DNA from: Sabellastarte sp. h YS-2021
Taxonomy: Eukaryota > Annelida > Polychaeta > Sabellida > Sabellidae
Length of the DNA stretch: 64,000 nt
NCBI GenBank assembly: GCA_964017235.1
Contig: OZ024936.1
Coordinates: 17,584,496-17,648,495 of the forward strand
Direction: 5' to 3'
Every line of letters begins with the position of its first letter. Within the stretch, counting starts at the first letter, position 1. Of this stretch, positions 11,258-22,604 are shown in pieces. Both the position numbers and the translations under genes were made by a program. Below the pieces are notes generated by a model. That model had not been told where the DNA came from and did not search any database. It saw only the letters and a program-made list of their open reading frames with translations.

Positions 11258-11560
11258 ACTGTGGCCTAGCGGGTAGCACACTTGTTCAATCCCAGGTACA
11301 GGCAGACACTTAGTGGCTCGGATGACCACATAAAATTACGGTCCTCTGTCATTGGGTCCTACCCCCAGTGGCAGGCTAAAGAACCTCAAGGACGTTGATA
11401 AATGGTCATCCTTGAGCCTCTATCTTCCAGTTAGGGGAATGTCAGTTTCTTGTGGGTTGGGGCGGTACCTGTGTAGTCAGATGTGTTTAATTACGCTTTA
11501 AGTCCTCTAGTATATGGAGATACTGCGCTGAGTATAAATACACAATACAATACGATGAGG
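11258..11560 (+). repeat. SINE-B, tRNA-derived
   Basis: It begins GCCACTGTGGCCTAGCGGGT, with a good A box (TGGCCTAGCGG), and has a B-box-like GTTCAATCCCA closer than normal, implying a short deletion. The tail reads GATACTGCGCTGAGTATAAA then ACAATACAATAC, a stem-like SINE tail followed by a simple repeat. It is a different family from the SINE-A copies. Confidence 0.65.
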
Positions 11561-11601
11561 TAAAAAAGTTTGCATCTTGAAAGTAATTCATCAAAAATCA
11601 A

Positions 11602-11826
11602 TTTTTATTTCTTTATTTGGGGATTTAAATCGCTTTCAACACTGTACAGGATATATCAAAACAGGTATTTTTGTGGGCATAGGAAACAAGTACATATAGT
11701 TGGCTAAACTGTAACTGTAAACTGCCAACCAGTGGTAAACAACTACCAACTTTATACATATAACCCAGGGTTTGAACCACCGAAGTTGGAGGCAAGTGTG
11801 TTGCCACTACGCCACCATGGCCCCCT
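11602..11826 (-). repeat. SINE-A copy, minus strand
   Basis: Same family as 2996-3228: TTTATTTGGGG tail at left, tRNA-like head ending in GGGGGCCATGG on the minus strand at right. TCAAAAATCAA at left and TCAAAATCAA at right suggest an imperfect target duplication. More diverged than the copy at 50536. Confidence 0.75.
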
Positions 11827-11829
11827 TGA

Positions 11830-13300
11830 TCAAAATCAAGAGCTTATTGACAGTGATATCATGTCTAGAAGTGAAGGTGCAAAATCAATAAAGTTTAAGA
11901 CATCACACACTGATGAAGACATAGGCCACAATGGCATTATTCTTAAGTCTAACATGACACGGCTGTGTCTGCGATTCTGATTGGTCGGGAGCTATGGTAA
12001 AACCCCTATATACATGTTGGCTGTTCCGACAACGACCCTCCACAAGACAAATGGATGAAACAGCCTTCATAAAAATTGTTTTATCAGATTTATAATTATT
12101 AATAACATAGCCTCAAACCATGGTTCTGCGTATAGCATGGTTTATCGGGTGTTATTCCTATAGTAACAGAGTAAAATATACATTTAAAATAGTAGATATG
12201 AAGCTGTAAATACTTTTCTCCATCTTATTGTTTGCCGCAGTGCAATAAGATTATGGGTTCCTGGGATGCCTTACATATACATTGAAGTCAAGCTTGTATT
12301 AGAAAGTTTCAAAACACACATGCCGTTTGTTCACAAAATCTTCACTGTTTTCTCTTCAATATGCTCTTTAAAGAATTAAACACTCTGAGAATGTATACCT
12401 CTGCTAATGCACCAACACCTCTAATATTGCTTATCAATGTAATGATAGAAAGAAAAATCCTTTAAAAATTCCAGGATCCAAATGGTGATCACCAAAATCC
12501 AATGATCTGTTCCTTGTGGGGATGATGACATTTTTCGAAATTATATCAAAATCCACCCATAACCCTTTGAATTTTTTAAACATAGAGAAAAACAAACACA
12601 TGAAACAAACAAAAAACCCTCCTTTACAGAGGTACAAATATATATATATATACAATATTCATCGAGATATTAGCATGTTTAAATATTGTATATTGTAAAA
12701 ACGGCTGTTACAATGCAATCGTACTGGTTTATTACACGACAAAGTCTTAAATAAATCTGGATGGGGAACGGGAAAAACGTAACTGTGAAGTTTAAACCCT
12801 TCAGCGTCAGTTTTACAATAAAGCTTTGTAAGCTATAAATTGATTGATCATATTCTGATTCAGGGAGTGGTTATTTTCAGTGACAGAGAAACCTGACAAT
12901 ATCTTTATTATTCCTTGCAATGGAACAGGGGGCTGATCTTCATGACTTATGCCTCATTCACACTGTCCCGTGAAGTCGTAACAGCTCGTATTTGATTTGT
13001 GCTTCACGGCCTTGTCCTTATGGTTTCCATGCATTTCAAAATGATCCGTCCTGTGTAGCCATTTAACCAACACCCCAACCCCTTCTGGTGCGCACATTTT
13101 AGTTTAGTACACCATAGCTTGCTTAAGGTATTTTTTTTCAAATTTTTTTTTAAAATTTGCCACTCATTAAAATTGCTATCTGTTTTGTGTCTAATGTTAT
13201 TTATCTAGGTATGAATCCTGTCTTATTAAACCTTGTGGATAATACTGCAAAACAAAATGCATCTAGACCAAAACGAGGTCCTCCAGGGCCTAGAGGTTAT
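11830..13300. other. Intergenic, no gene recognised
   Basis: Holds the second copy of the unnamed repeat at about 12415-12550 (see 10093-11257) and a short AT dinucleotide run near 12637. Nothing else supportable. Confidence 0.4.
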
Positions 13301-13304
13301 GAAG

Positions 13305-13420
13305 TTTAGCATCTAATCACAACCGGTCACATCTGTGTGACATTTGACTCGTACAAGTAACAATGCTGCTAGATTGTCCCAATAGAATCCTGGCTATTGA
13401 ACTTGCTATAAGTCCCCCAG
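13305..13420 (+). repeat. SINE-C fragment
   Basis: AAGTTTAGCATCTAATCACA and the following text (GTACAAGTAACAATGCT, GTCCCAATA) match the segment at 28430-28540 in order. Two or three copies in the window suggest a second SINE family with a weak tRNA-like head. Confidence 0.45.
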
Positions 13421-13579
13421 AGACCTCTGTGATACAGACTGAGTTTATAGTATACGTATTCTCAGCACTGATTTAGCTCTAATTTAATTCAATTATGAAA
13501 TTCCAGAGTTGGCATTTTCTTATATCCATTTTAACAGCTAAACTCACACAAGGACGTGGTGTCAGTATATCCCACACAT

Positions 13580-13652
13580 ATGTTATCATGCATTGGGTTC
13601 AAACCCACGACAGCAGAGATGTGATTACATAGCCCAGTGATTACATAGCAAA
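13580..13652 (-). repeat. tRNA-like segment (SINE head or tRNA relic)
   Basis: On the minus strand the segment contains GGGTTTGAACCC, a good B box, preceded at about the right distance by GGGCTATGTAATCAC-like D-arm text. The acceptor stem does not pair convincingly, so this is not called as a functional tRNA. Confidence 0.35.
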
Positions 13653-13822
13653 ACCTGTTGTTATAACTATTCTGTTACTGAGGCTTCGTACTTATAACCC
13701 ATTGCAGGTATCAATGCAGGCTGTTCCACGTTATTGTAAAATCCAGTAGATTATGAAGTTGGGGATTCTACTAAAACTGATCCTGTGTTAAAAAAGCCAA
13801 GCAAACTGTAAGTTACTGATTA

Positions 13823-14358
13823 GTTACTTTTAGAATTATGAATGATGCCTATCTGATAACTTTCCAATATAAAATACTTCATAGAGTATTTTCTTGTAAC
13901 TACAATCTCTTTAATTGGAATATAAAAAATTCCCCTCTCTGTGATATCTGTCAAACAAGGATAATCTTGAACATTATTTCTACTTTTGTAGTGATTCTAA
14001 GACTTTTTAAAGAATTATTTTTAAACAATTTCTAGCAGAATTTGACTTGGAATCTGAAGTTAGAGGAGGGAATCTTTATCAAACAAGGGAAATTGTCAAC
14101 TTTTAATGAAAGATACAAAATCTTGTTTGATTCTCTGAAATAGCTTAACAATTTTATAAATGTCTACATGTAAATGTGTATCTTCCTGCTTTACCTTTAT
14201 CTTGAGTATTTCTCTTTCTGCTCTTTTCTGTTTTCCTTGTAGATTTTTGAACCTTGAAAGTTAATATTATTGATACATTATATTAGTCTATTAATTTTTA
14301 AGGTTTGTGTTATTGTAAACGTATATAACATTGTTTTGTGGCAATAAAAAAAAAAAAA
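13823..14358 (+). mobile_element. 5'-truncated LINE with poly(A) tail and target duplication
   Basis: The insert is flanked by the same 13 bp, AAGTTACTGATTA, at 13810-13822 and 14359-14371, and ends in a long A run after AATAAA. A frame near 13838 reads the zinc-finger tail of LINE reverse transcriptases (residues like LCDICQ). A frame slip near 13963 moves the second half (an EHYFYFC-type motif) to another frame. The product would be the last part of ORF2 of an L1-like element. Intact duplications and tail indicate a fairly young insertion with a dead coding end. Confidence 0.85.
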
Positions 14359-14783
14359 AAGTTACTGATTAAACTCTTGCATGAATTATGGCAGTAAAAT
14401 GAGATTAGGCTTATGACAGCAATATTTTAGTAAAGATAACTCTCAACAGAGATTTATGATCATTTTGGCAGAGAAGATAAATCGGCTGAAGCTGTAAGAC
14501 TTATTTTCTGATGGGATAAGAATTCTATATGTTTCACTGAAAAGAAACAATTGTTATATTAATCTTATATCTATTGATGTTTATATTTTATATTATAAAA
14601 CGGACACCTGCGCAGTCGACGAAAATGCGTCTCTGCGCATTTCGTGAGAGTACTTTTATAGAGGAACAAATGTACGCTGTTCCAATCTGCGAACATGGTT
14701 GTGCAACATAATCTCGAAAATAAAATTGAAAACAAACAAAATCAGTGAACATTGGATAAAACTACAAAAATCGTTTTATAATA

Positions 14784-14935
14784 GAAATAAACTACTTTTG
14801 CTTGGACTTTATTGGCGATTCAATCACAAAAATACCCTCTAAATAAAGGACTCGTGCCTTCGGCCCTCGTCCTTTATTTGAGGTTATTTTTGTGATTGAA
14901 TCGCCAATAAAGTCCGCGCATACGTAGTTTATTTC
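14784..14935. mobile_element. 152-bp foldback (palindromic) element with TA duplication
   Basis: The two arms, beginning GAAATAAACTAC and ending GTAGTTTATTTC, pair along most of their length around a short loop near 14855 (CTTCGGCCC). TA flanks both ends (14782-14783 and 14936-14937), as for Tc1/mariner-like insertions. No coding capacity. Confidence 0.8.
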
Positions 14936-14937
14936 TA

Positions 14938-15490
14938 CATTTTTTGACATAAATATAGTATAAATGAAATATATATTTGTATATATGTATCTAAGCTTAT
15001 TTGTTGAGAGATATATACCAATAATGCATTAGTTAAAACATCTTTACAATCAGTTTATGTCAGTTGCGTAAGGAGAAGAGTAGAAGATTGGTCGAACTAC
15101 TGAGAAGCATTACCGAAAAAAATTGGTCATTATAAAAGTACAACTGATAAAATCAGGTTCAAGCAGTTGAGGGAGAAATGCTAACACACAAAGAGAATTA
15201 AAAATATTTCAAATCAGAAAGCATTTAAGGAGCCCAGACCTGCATTTCGGAAATATATGTATTTTTTTTTGTTTGCAGCCAGAATATTATCCAGATCTGA
15301 TGGAGATCCACACATTACTTCAGGAGTAACGTCCAATGGAAAGGCAAAATAGTTGAAAATACATTGAAAATGGCACCATTGAGAATTCTAGGGTTTTTTT
15401 CTGCGTCCCAAAAATGATCCACATTTTCCTCAAATTTAATCATTTCTTACTTTGGTCAGGACTTACCCACAAACAAAATTTTAGAAAGAT
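14938..15490. other. Intergenic, nothing recognised
   Basis: AT-rich, no frame of note. Text near 15420-15490 resembles the generic 'detergent' type dispersed repeat but is too short to classify. Confidence 0.35.
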
Positions 15491-15492
15491 CT

Positions 15493-16068
15493 GGGCCCGT
15501 ATTCACGAAAGGTCTTAGCCACAGCTTAGGCTTAAAGTTGAGACTTTTGTCTTAACTCTCGCCGAAAAATTGCCAAGACTTTTGTCTTAGTCTTAGCGGT
15601 ATTCACAAAGAAGTTAAGACCAGTCTTAGGCTTAAATAAGGGTTTAACTTTAAGACTGGTTGGTAGTGGGCTTAAATTTTGTAAAGAGGACATAAATATG
15701 GCCGCCATAAACTTTTCTCCACTTCAAAATTTGAAATGGCTGTAAATAAAGTATAATTATACATAACACCTCACTAAAGCAGTCTTTGGGAAGTTTATAT
15801 GTGGTAACAAGGTTTCCATTTCAAAACAGCACTTTTCCTTAGATAAAATGCATTAAATGAAGGATACATATCACCAATAGTATAGTGTGAAAAGAAAAGA
15901 AAGGTCAAATGACACAGAAAACCATTGTGGTTATTTGATAATCTTGGACTTAGCTAAGTCACCCTTTGTGAATACAGCTTTAAGACAAAACTTAGCTGAG
16001 ACAAAAGTCTTAACTTTAAGACTGGATTTAAGCCTAAGACCTGGCTAAGTTTAAGACCTTTCGTGAAC
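15493..16068. mobile_element. GGGCCC-ended inverted-repeat element (PIF/Harbinger-like)
   Basis: The left end reads GGGCCCGTATTCACGAAAGG and carries repeated CTTAGGCTTAAA/GTCTTA words. The right end mirrors them in inverted order (AAGACCTTTCGTGAA at 16051-16066). The outermost right bases no longer match GGGCCC, so that terminus has decayed. GGGCC ends are typical of Harbinger-type elements. No transposase. Relics with the same words lie at 19374-19490 and 44346-44440. Confidence 0.7.
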
Positions 16069-16243
16069 CATGCATCTTTTTGTTGCCACTGACACAGACG
16101 CACCCAAAACATTACCTTCAGTGGAGATAAGAATGGAACAAATGCAAATGATAGTTGCAATTATGCTTTTGAAAAGAGACAAATCACACGAGTGACACAA
16201 ATTACTGTTCATCGTCATTGCTAGCTCCAACAAGGAGTTATTA

Positions 16244-16477
16244 AGGGGCCACGGTGGTAGAGTGGCAACACTCTCGCCTCCCACCTCTGAGATCGGGGTT
16301 CGGTTCCCGGCCCGACCTCAAGTGGGAAAGCTGGTAGTTGCTTGCTGTTGGTCGTCAGTTTACAATACAGAACCTTGACCAACGTGTAAGTACTGGTTTC
16401 CTCTGCCCATAAAACCACCCGACGTGATATGACCTATACATTGTTGAAAGTGATGTTAAAATACAAATAAATAAATG
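16244..16477 (+). repeat. SINE-A copy with 15-bp target duplication
   Basis: Full-length: head GGGGCCACGGTGGTAGAGTG (A box TGGTAGAGTGG), B-box region GGTTCGGTTCC, body, tail AAATAAATAAATG. The 15 bp AACAAGGAGTTATTA occur at 16229-16243 and again at 16478-16492. It can serve as the reference copy of the family in this window. Confidence 0.9.
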
Positions 16478-16527
16478 AACAAGGAGTTATTATTTTCATG
16501 ACCATTTGTATGCTTGTAAGCAGTATT

Positions 16528-17412
16528 TATGGCGTCAAGGGATTTTTGGATCTCAAACTATAGGAATATAGGAAATTACCTAACGAAAATATAGGAGGTT
16601 TTGAGCAAATTATAGGAGATCTAATACCCTATTTCACTCATCAATCTGATGAGAAATGCATGCTTTTTTAATATTATGGTCCCCTCCACCCATTACAGCC
16701 ATCCTTACCTCCTTTTTATTACAACTCTTATGAGATAAACACTTAGATAAACACTATTCAAGTGCATACTTTTGTGATAAGTTCACAAATTGATAGTTTA
16801 TTATTGATCCTAGAGGTTTGCAATGTGAAACCAACTTGCAGGATATTGTGGGCTGGGAATCTTCTGATGTCAGATTTGACCTTTGGCCCCTCCTTCGAAG
16901 TCAAATGATGGTTCAATGGCTTTGGTGAGTTGTCTTTCCGGTGGATACAGATTTGCATCGGTTCTCCGATGCGTAGGTCTAGTTAAAGTTGCCAATATAA
17001 ATACAGGACTGATCATTTGTACTGTATTTATGCTGGAAGCATAGCTAAAGGTAGCACACATTACATTGTATGGTACCTTATGGGTAAATCTAGCTACCAG
17101 TATTACATAAGTGAATCATCAAACATGAAGGGAAATACTGGTTAGCAATGAAGTTGAACGCAAGACAAGCTATATTATGATCAGATATGCTGCGTAGCAG
17201 CAAAAATTCTATCTGAAATTGTTGCGGGAGTTGCTCTTTTGACACGGGGATACACAGCTCTAGAAATATAGGAGACAATTCCTTAAAATATAGGAAATAC
17301 AGGAGAATTTATGCCAAATATAGGATTTTTTGCCTTCCCTCTAAAATATAGGATGTGAGCCAAATACAGGAGAATATAGGAAATATAGGATTACCTTAAT
17401 TGACGCCATGAA
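16528..17412. mobile_element. Unclassified 885-bp element with TATAGGA arrays
   Basis: Short inverted ends ATGGCGTCAA (16529-16538) and TTGACGCCAT (17400-17409) bound it. TATT flanks both sides (16524-16527 and 17413-17416), and removing it restores the host repeat. Both ends contain clusters of TATAGGA in the same, not inverted, orientation (about four near 16560-16620 and about seven in 17266-17392). The interior has two overlapping minus-strand frames of about 65 codons that resemble nothing I know. Confidence 0.7.
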
Positions 17413-17560
17413 TATTACAAAAATACTACTGGTAGGATCTCCCCCCCCAAAAAAGAGAGATGGGTCTTGGTCCAACTTAGATCCCACTATTTTTGAGAGT
17501 GATCTAGGTTACCGTGTGGATACAAAAAAATAATCTTCTTTTTGTAATTTTGCTCTTGCT

Positions 17561-18740
17561 GATGGGGCGAGGACGCAAACTCTCACGTGTGGAACAGGGG
17601 AATAAATTTATGTCACCTTTGTAAAATCGATAGATATGTATTATTAATGGGACTCAGCCATTGATTTTCTGGCTCAGGTAAGTAAATAGGATTCCCAGCA
17701 TTTATGAAGACAGGTATATTGATGTGCGGATTTGTATGAAAGACACTCAAATCCAATAATACGTGTGGGGATAAAATGGGTGTCAGGAGGTTAAAATAAT
17801 CTAACTAAATAACTGAACATTATTGCTTCTTAGTCTGCATGTTAATATATGTGGAATCTTTTAAAACTCTTTCCACCAGACAAACAGAACAATCTTCAAA
17901 ACAAACTAGTATATGTAATATAATAACATTAAATCAATGTTGAAATCCATAGTGCCAGTCCGGTGGAACAAAATTAAATACAAAACTGTTTGTGATATGG
18001 TCCTTATATGGTGAAATAAGGTACATAGTGACGTCATTTTTTACTTCAATGGAATATTCATGAGGGTATTCTATTTTTGCAGGTTTAATGCACCAGTACA
18101 TGTAAATATATTTGGATATGTTATACTCATAAGGTGAAACCACCTTAATAATATTCCATTGGCGATATATGTGAGTGTCAAATCAATACTGTTCATATTT
18201 GGGACAAGTTTACTATGCATTAATAAACTCTAATGTTTGTTTGTGTCTGTATTGATTAAAAGCACGTTCCATTCGGATTATATGTAAAGATTTAGTGTGC
18301 AAGGAATGTTAAAGTGTAGTGCTATACTGTTTCAAAAGAAAATATATAAAAGTGTAGTACATTCATTGTGGATAATATTTAATGTTTTGTGAGGTAGGTG
18401 TTGTCATTCCAATTACTTCTACTGTAGTACGTACATGACACATTGTAAAAGCCACTCCCATTTGTCATGTAGCTTAAATTTAACAGAAAATCCTAATTTT
18501 TGTTGGAATTTTGTGTTGTAACGGAAATTCTTCGTCTTAAACTATGTACATTGACACAAGTGTAAATTATGAGTACACCTCACCAGAAACTGCCAATTAT
18601 ATTAGGGTATTTTGCATGTAATGTTTTGGTAATAATGTAAATAATTCCTATATCAATTGACACGTGACCAATCAGCACACAGCTTACAAAAAGCTACTCT
18701 ATTGTGTATAAGTGATTCTGATTGGCTAGATGCTGGATCT
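17561..18740. other. Intergenic, nothing recognised
   Basis: AT-rich, without a supportable gene or bounded repeat. Confidence 0.4.
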
Positions 18741-18754
18741 TTATTGTTACTTCC

Positions 18755-18965
18755 ACCAAGGAGGTTATTATTTTAATGCCCGTTTGTTAGTAGGATTACA
18801 TGAATACTGCTAGGATGAGTCCTGTTCCAACTTGGATCCCATTCAATTTTGAGACTGATCTGGATCACTGTCTGAATACAAAAAAGTCAGAGATCTGAAC
18901 TTTCCCATTTACTTATTAATAGGTGCCTTGGGGAGGTATTGTACTCGCCAAGTCCTGTTGTTGAC
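18755..18965 (+). repeat. CCAAGGAGG dispersed repeat, copy 2
   Basis: Starts near CACCAAGGAGGTTATTATTT, contains GAGACTGATCTGGATCACTG, and ends near GGGGAGGTATTGTACTCGCC. It matches the 16215-17560 and 38090-38310 copies in order. Confidence 0.65.
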
Positions 18966-19373
18966 ATTGTTACTTTGAAATCATAAGATTTCAAAGTATG
19001 TTGGTCGGTTGGTTTGTATATTTGTTAGCACGTTCTAGGTCATAATGTTGGAGCTAGGATTCTCATTTTTTCATATAACCTTGTCATTGGTCAGAATAGA
19101 GCACGACCAAAAGTTGGTAGCATTTTCACATAGCTATGACCATTTTGGCTACTTAGCTACTGCATTCACAAATATGCGGCGACATTTCAAAGTCTCAACT
19201 CGGACGAGTGGATATTTTTTTTGTGCCAAGTTAAAACATGTGTCAATTTATCAAGCCAAGTAAGACTGAGCTGCATAATTGATTTAAACTGCATTCCAAA
19301 CAATTATCAATACATGTTACTGAATGATTACGTGAGTGGTTGACAAGTTTGACAGTGAATCTCTTACCTCTGG

Positions 19374-19490
19374 GGGCTGTATACACAATTACACATACAC
19401 AGGTCTTACTAGTCAAGTCTTAGGCTTCATTTTTGCAACCTATATAGCAACTTTAAGCCTAAGATTTGGCCAACATTTCATGAATGTTAT
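19374..19490. repeat. Relic of the GGGCCC/GTCTTAGGCTT element
   Basis: GGGCTGTATACACAATTAC, GTCTTAGGCTT and CTTTAAGCCTAAG occur in inverted arrangement over about 115 bp, a shrunken version of 15493-16068. Confidence 0.45.
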
Positions 19491-19706
19491 GAGTACTTTT
19501 ATAGCACTCAATCTTCATTATACGACAGACTCTAACCCACTACAGCTCTGCCTATGAATTTCGTCATCTGTCTTTAATACTATTGAGGACAAAAAGCGTT
19601 GATATTTAAACAAATCAGACAAGTACTTATAACAGAAATCAAAATATTTACAAGTAAATATATTGGTACAATGTTCTTCATACTGTCAAGGAGGGGCTAT
19701 GGAGGG

Positions 19707-20074
19707 TAGTGCTGGTATTGTTTATCGATATTGAAATATTTATCGATTCATGCTAAGTTTGCCGATATCAATAATGTAGAATGCCATATCAATATCGAAA
19801 TATACTACTTAACAGGTACAAATATGGGGTTTTTCATTCAAATAAAGGACAATACATTGGTTTTCATATTATTTTTGTCAACTTTCACTTACCGCTAAAA
19901 CGGAAACGCCATATTTGTTTACGTTTCGGGAAATACTAAACCTTGCGAAAGAGTTTGGAAGGTCTCCCAAAGGATTCAAGCATCTCATGCCCCGATATTT
20001 CAATATCGATCGATACAGAAGGCAAAAATATGGTTTGATATCGATATGCATATTATTATTCGATACCAACACTA
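19707..20074. mobile_element. hAT-type MITE, copy 1 (368 bp)
   Basis: The ends read TAGTGCTGGTATTG and (inverted) TAGTGTTGGTATCG. The perfect 8-bp duplication ATGGAGGG is at 19699-19706 and 20075-20082. The interior is rich in ATCGATAT words. Nearly the same length and sequence as 31948-32316. No transposase. Confidence 0.92.
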
Positions 20075-20082
20075 ATGGAGGG

Positions 20083-20900
20083 TAGTCTTAACTGTAGAGA
20101 TATGTCTTCGATTTGTGCCAAACAGATGACAAACTGCCATTTGGATGTAATCAAGGAATTGATTCCACAAAGTGGAGCATCTGTGCTCAATTCATTATAA
20201 AAATACAGACAATTGCCAAAAATAAGAATTCCAGAAAACAAGAATGTGCTTGTGCCAAGCTTTATCAAATAAAAAAGGAAGATGTGCATATTTTTTAATT
20301 GGCGAATATGTCAGCAATGTTAGTGCTCTTTAGCTGATTTATTACCACAGAAGTTTCCCTAATTTGGTGGCCATCTTGCCTCTTTGGGACTTCATGGTAT
20401 TGTGAGTATGTCAGAATTTAATGGTGTAAATTGTAAGCTGGTATACTGCATTCAGTTTGTTTAGGTAGAAATGACAAAATCTGCAAAGGATATTGAAGCA
20501 CAAAACGTAACAGCCTAAAAGGACTTTTAAGTCCATTTAAAACAAATGTATAAAAATTGTGAGTATTATGTTGTATACAAAACAAAATAATAAAACTATG
20601 TCACAATATACAGCACATATACCTATCTCAAGGTTAAGTTTAGGGTTAAAATAGCATTAACATTCCTTTCATTGACTTTCTATAACTACTTATAGGAGGG
20701 AGTAGATTCTGGTAGGGTCCATAACCCTCCCAGAATCTACCCGTGTATAAAATCAAGGAGGGTATTACTTGGGGCTTACACCGATATTGAAGACCTCATT
20801 ATTAAATTTTGTGCTGGTTAGTACTTTGTCAAAATAACAAAAAACATATACATTTGAGGAAATATCTTAGATTTTTATCCCACAGCCCTTGAGGGCTGTC
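20083..20900. other. Intergenic with one strong hairpin
   Basis: No gene recognised. A 17-bp stem with a 5-base loop and a single mismatch lies at 20702-20740 (left arm GTAGATTCTGGTAGGGT). Confidence 0.5.
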
Positions 20901-20924
20901 AGGGTATTGTTTTCACCCATGGTG

Positions 20925-21620
20925 TCTCGATGGACGGGCAGGTGGCAGTAAAAGTTTGTCCTGCCTGTATCTCAGAAACTGTGAGATACTTGGTAGGGAC
21001 ATTGGTTAGGGGTGTAGTTGTGCAATGTAATGGTGTGACCTTGATTTGACCTTGCCTGAGTGACCTAGAGTTTGAACATTTTGTCCGGGCTATATCTCAG
21101 AAACTGTAAGGTATAGGAAGTTGATACTTGGTACCAACATTGGTTAGAGAGTGTAAGCATGCAATGTCATAGTGTGACCTTGATTTGACCTTTGACTTTT
21201 CCATAGTGACCTTGACCTGTAAAATCTTGTCCGGCCTATATCTTGGAAACTGTAATTAAGATGTAGGAAGTTGACACTTAGTAGGGACATTGGTAAGGGG
21301 GCGTAGGTGTGCAATGTCATGGTGTAACCTTGATTTGACCTTGCAGTAGTGACCTTGACCTATAAAATCTTGTCTGGACTATATCTCAGAAACTTTAAGG
21401 TGTAGGAAGTTGAGACTTGATAGGGACACTGGACAGGGGTTGTAGGTGTGCAATGTCATGGTGTGACCATGATTTTACCTTGTCATATTGACCATGAGTT
21501 GTAAAATCTTGTCTGGGCTATTTCTTGGATTCCATAAGTTGTAGAAGGTTGACACGTGGTAGGGACATTGGTTAGGGTGTGTAAGTCTGAATCTTGGTAT
21601 GACCCTTAACTTTGGCTTTC
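20925..21620 (+). repeat. Satellite-like tandem block, five units of 125-146 bp
   Basis: The phrase TATCTCAGAAACTG or a close variant recurs at about 20968, 21093, 21239, 21382 and 21519. Each is followed by GTAGGAAGTTGA, GGGACATTGG, GCAATGTCATGGTGTGA and TGACCTTGA-type words. Units differ by many substitutions and small indels, so the array is old. Such repeats are familiar to me from molluscan genomes. Confidence 0.8.
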
Positions 21621-21654
21621 CCAAGGTGTGTTCACCTGCCATATTTGAGACATC

Positions 21655-21775
21655 TTTCTCCTATGCCAAATGCCACAGGACCAGGTTTCCAGGGGACTCG
21701 AACCCACAGCCTCTCACTCGCGAGGCCCACACTCTACCAGGTGCGGTATAAGGGAAACCCAGCTAAGCCAGTAGT
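21655..21775 (-). repeat. tRNA-like segment beside the satellite
   Basis: On the minus strand GGTTCGAGTCC is a perfect B box, preceded by CACCTGGTAGAGTGTGG, an A-box-like D arm, at normal spacing. The acceptor stem is not clear, so a SINE head or tRNA pseudogene is more likely than an active tRNA. Confidence 0.45.
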
Positions 21776-22367
21776 AGTGATTTTATCACATTTTAGGTTC
21801 TGTCACACAAAGATATATGGATTGCTGCAACTGATTATTAATATACACTTTTACATAATTCTGCGATTTCCATTGACAGCTATTCTCCAGTTAATAAATT
21901 TTACACCTTCATAATTTTTAGGTTACTGATTGATGCTGTCATCATGCTATTGAATTGCCTTGTTTTAATAATTTATTTTTGCATACATTGTGTTTCTCTT
22001 AGAAATTATTTTCTTTACTTAAACATTTGGAGCTTTATATAACTGACACTGCTCTGGAAGTATCCGATCTTTGTACTGTTTCACTACTTCTATATCTCAT
22101 GGTGTTGAAAAATATTCCCCCACTCTGTGGAGTACAGGCATCTCTGATGCTATTTTTACTTCGTGCTCTTTTTAAATGAAGTTTATAAACTTAAAAATAT
22201 CTCATGAAGACAATTCCTGTTTGAAATTATGGCTCTTGTACAATAGCAGTTAATTTTCACAATATCAGTGGCAAGTGTATTTTGTTCGGGTTCAAAGCCC
22301 CAGAAATCAGAATTGATTTTCAGAACCAGTCTGACCAGTGCGACCACTATTAGAAATGGTAATAGAT

Positions 22368-22604
22368 TGGGCCAAGGAGGCACAGTGGTAACACACCCGC
22401 CTCCCACCTCTGAGGACAGTGGTTCAAACCCCCGACCTTATGTGGGAAAGTTGGTAGTTACTTACCAATGTATGACAGTTTACAGTACAGAACCTTGACC
22501 AACTGTATGTACTGGTTTCTTCTGCCCACAAAACTACCATTTGTGATATGCCCCGTACAGTGATGAAAATGTGACGTAAACCCACAAATGAACAAACGAA
22601 CAAA
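22368..22604 (+). repeat. SINE-A copy, plus strand
   Basis: Full-length but diverged: head GGGCCAAGGAGGCACAGTGG, B-box region GGTTCAAACCC, body TGTACTGGTTTC, and tail ACAAATGAACAAACGAACAA. Confidence 0.8.

Larger units (their letters stand above)
16215..17560 (+). repeat. CCAAGGAGG dispersed repeat, split by two insertions
   Basis: Pieces at about 16222-16243, 16478-16527 and 17413-17560 join into one repeat matching the copies at 18755-18965 and 38090-38310 (AAGGAGTTATTATTTTCATG, AAAAATACTACTGGTAGGAT, GAGAGTGATCTAGG). The first break holds a SINE, the second an 885-bp element. The family is a widespread animal repeat of uncertain class. Confidence 0.7.

Noticed and set aside
13580-13652. 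Functional tRNA gene
   Set aside because: B box is good but acceptor and anticodon stems do not pair; the same holds for the tRNA-like segments at 21655, 41128 and 57675.
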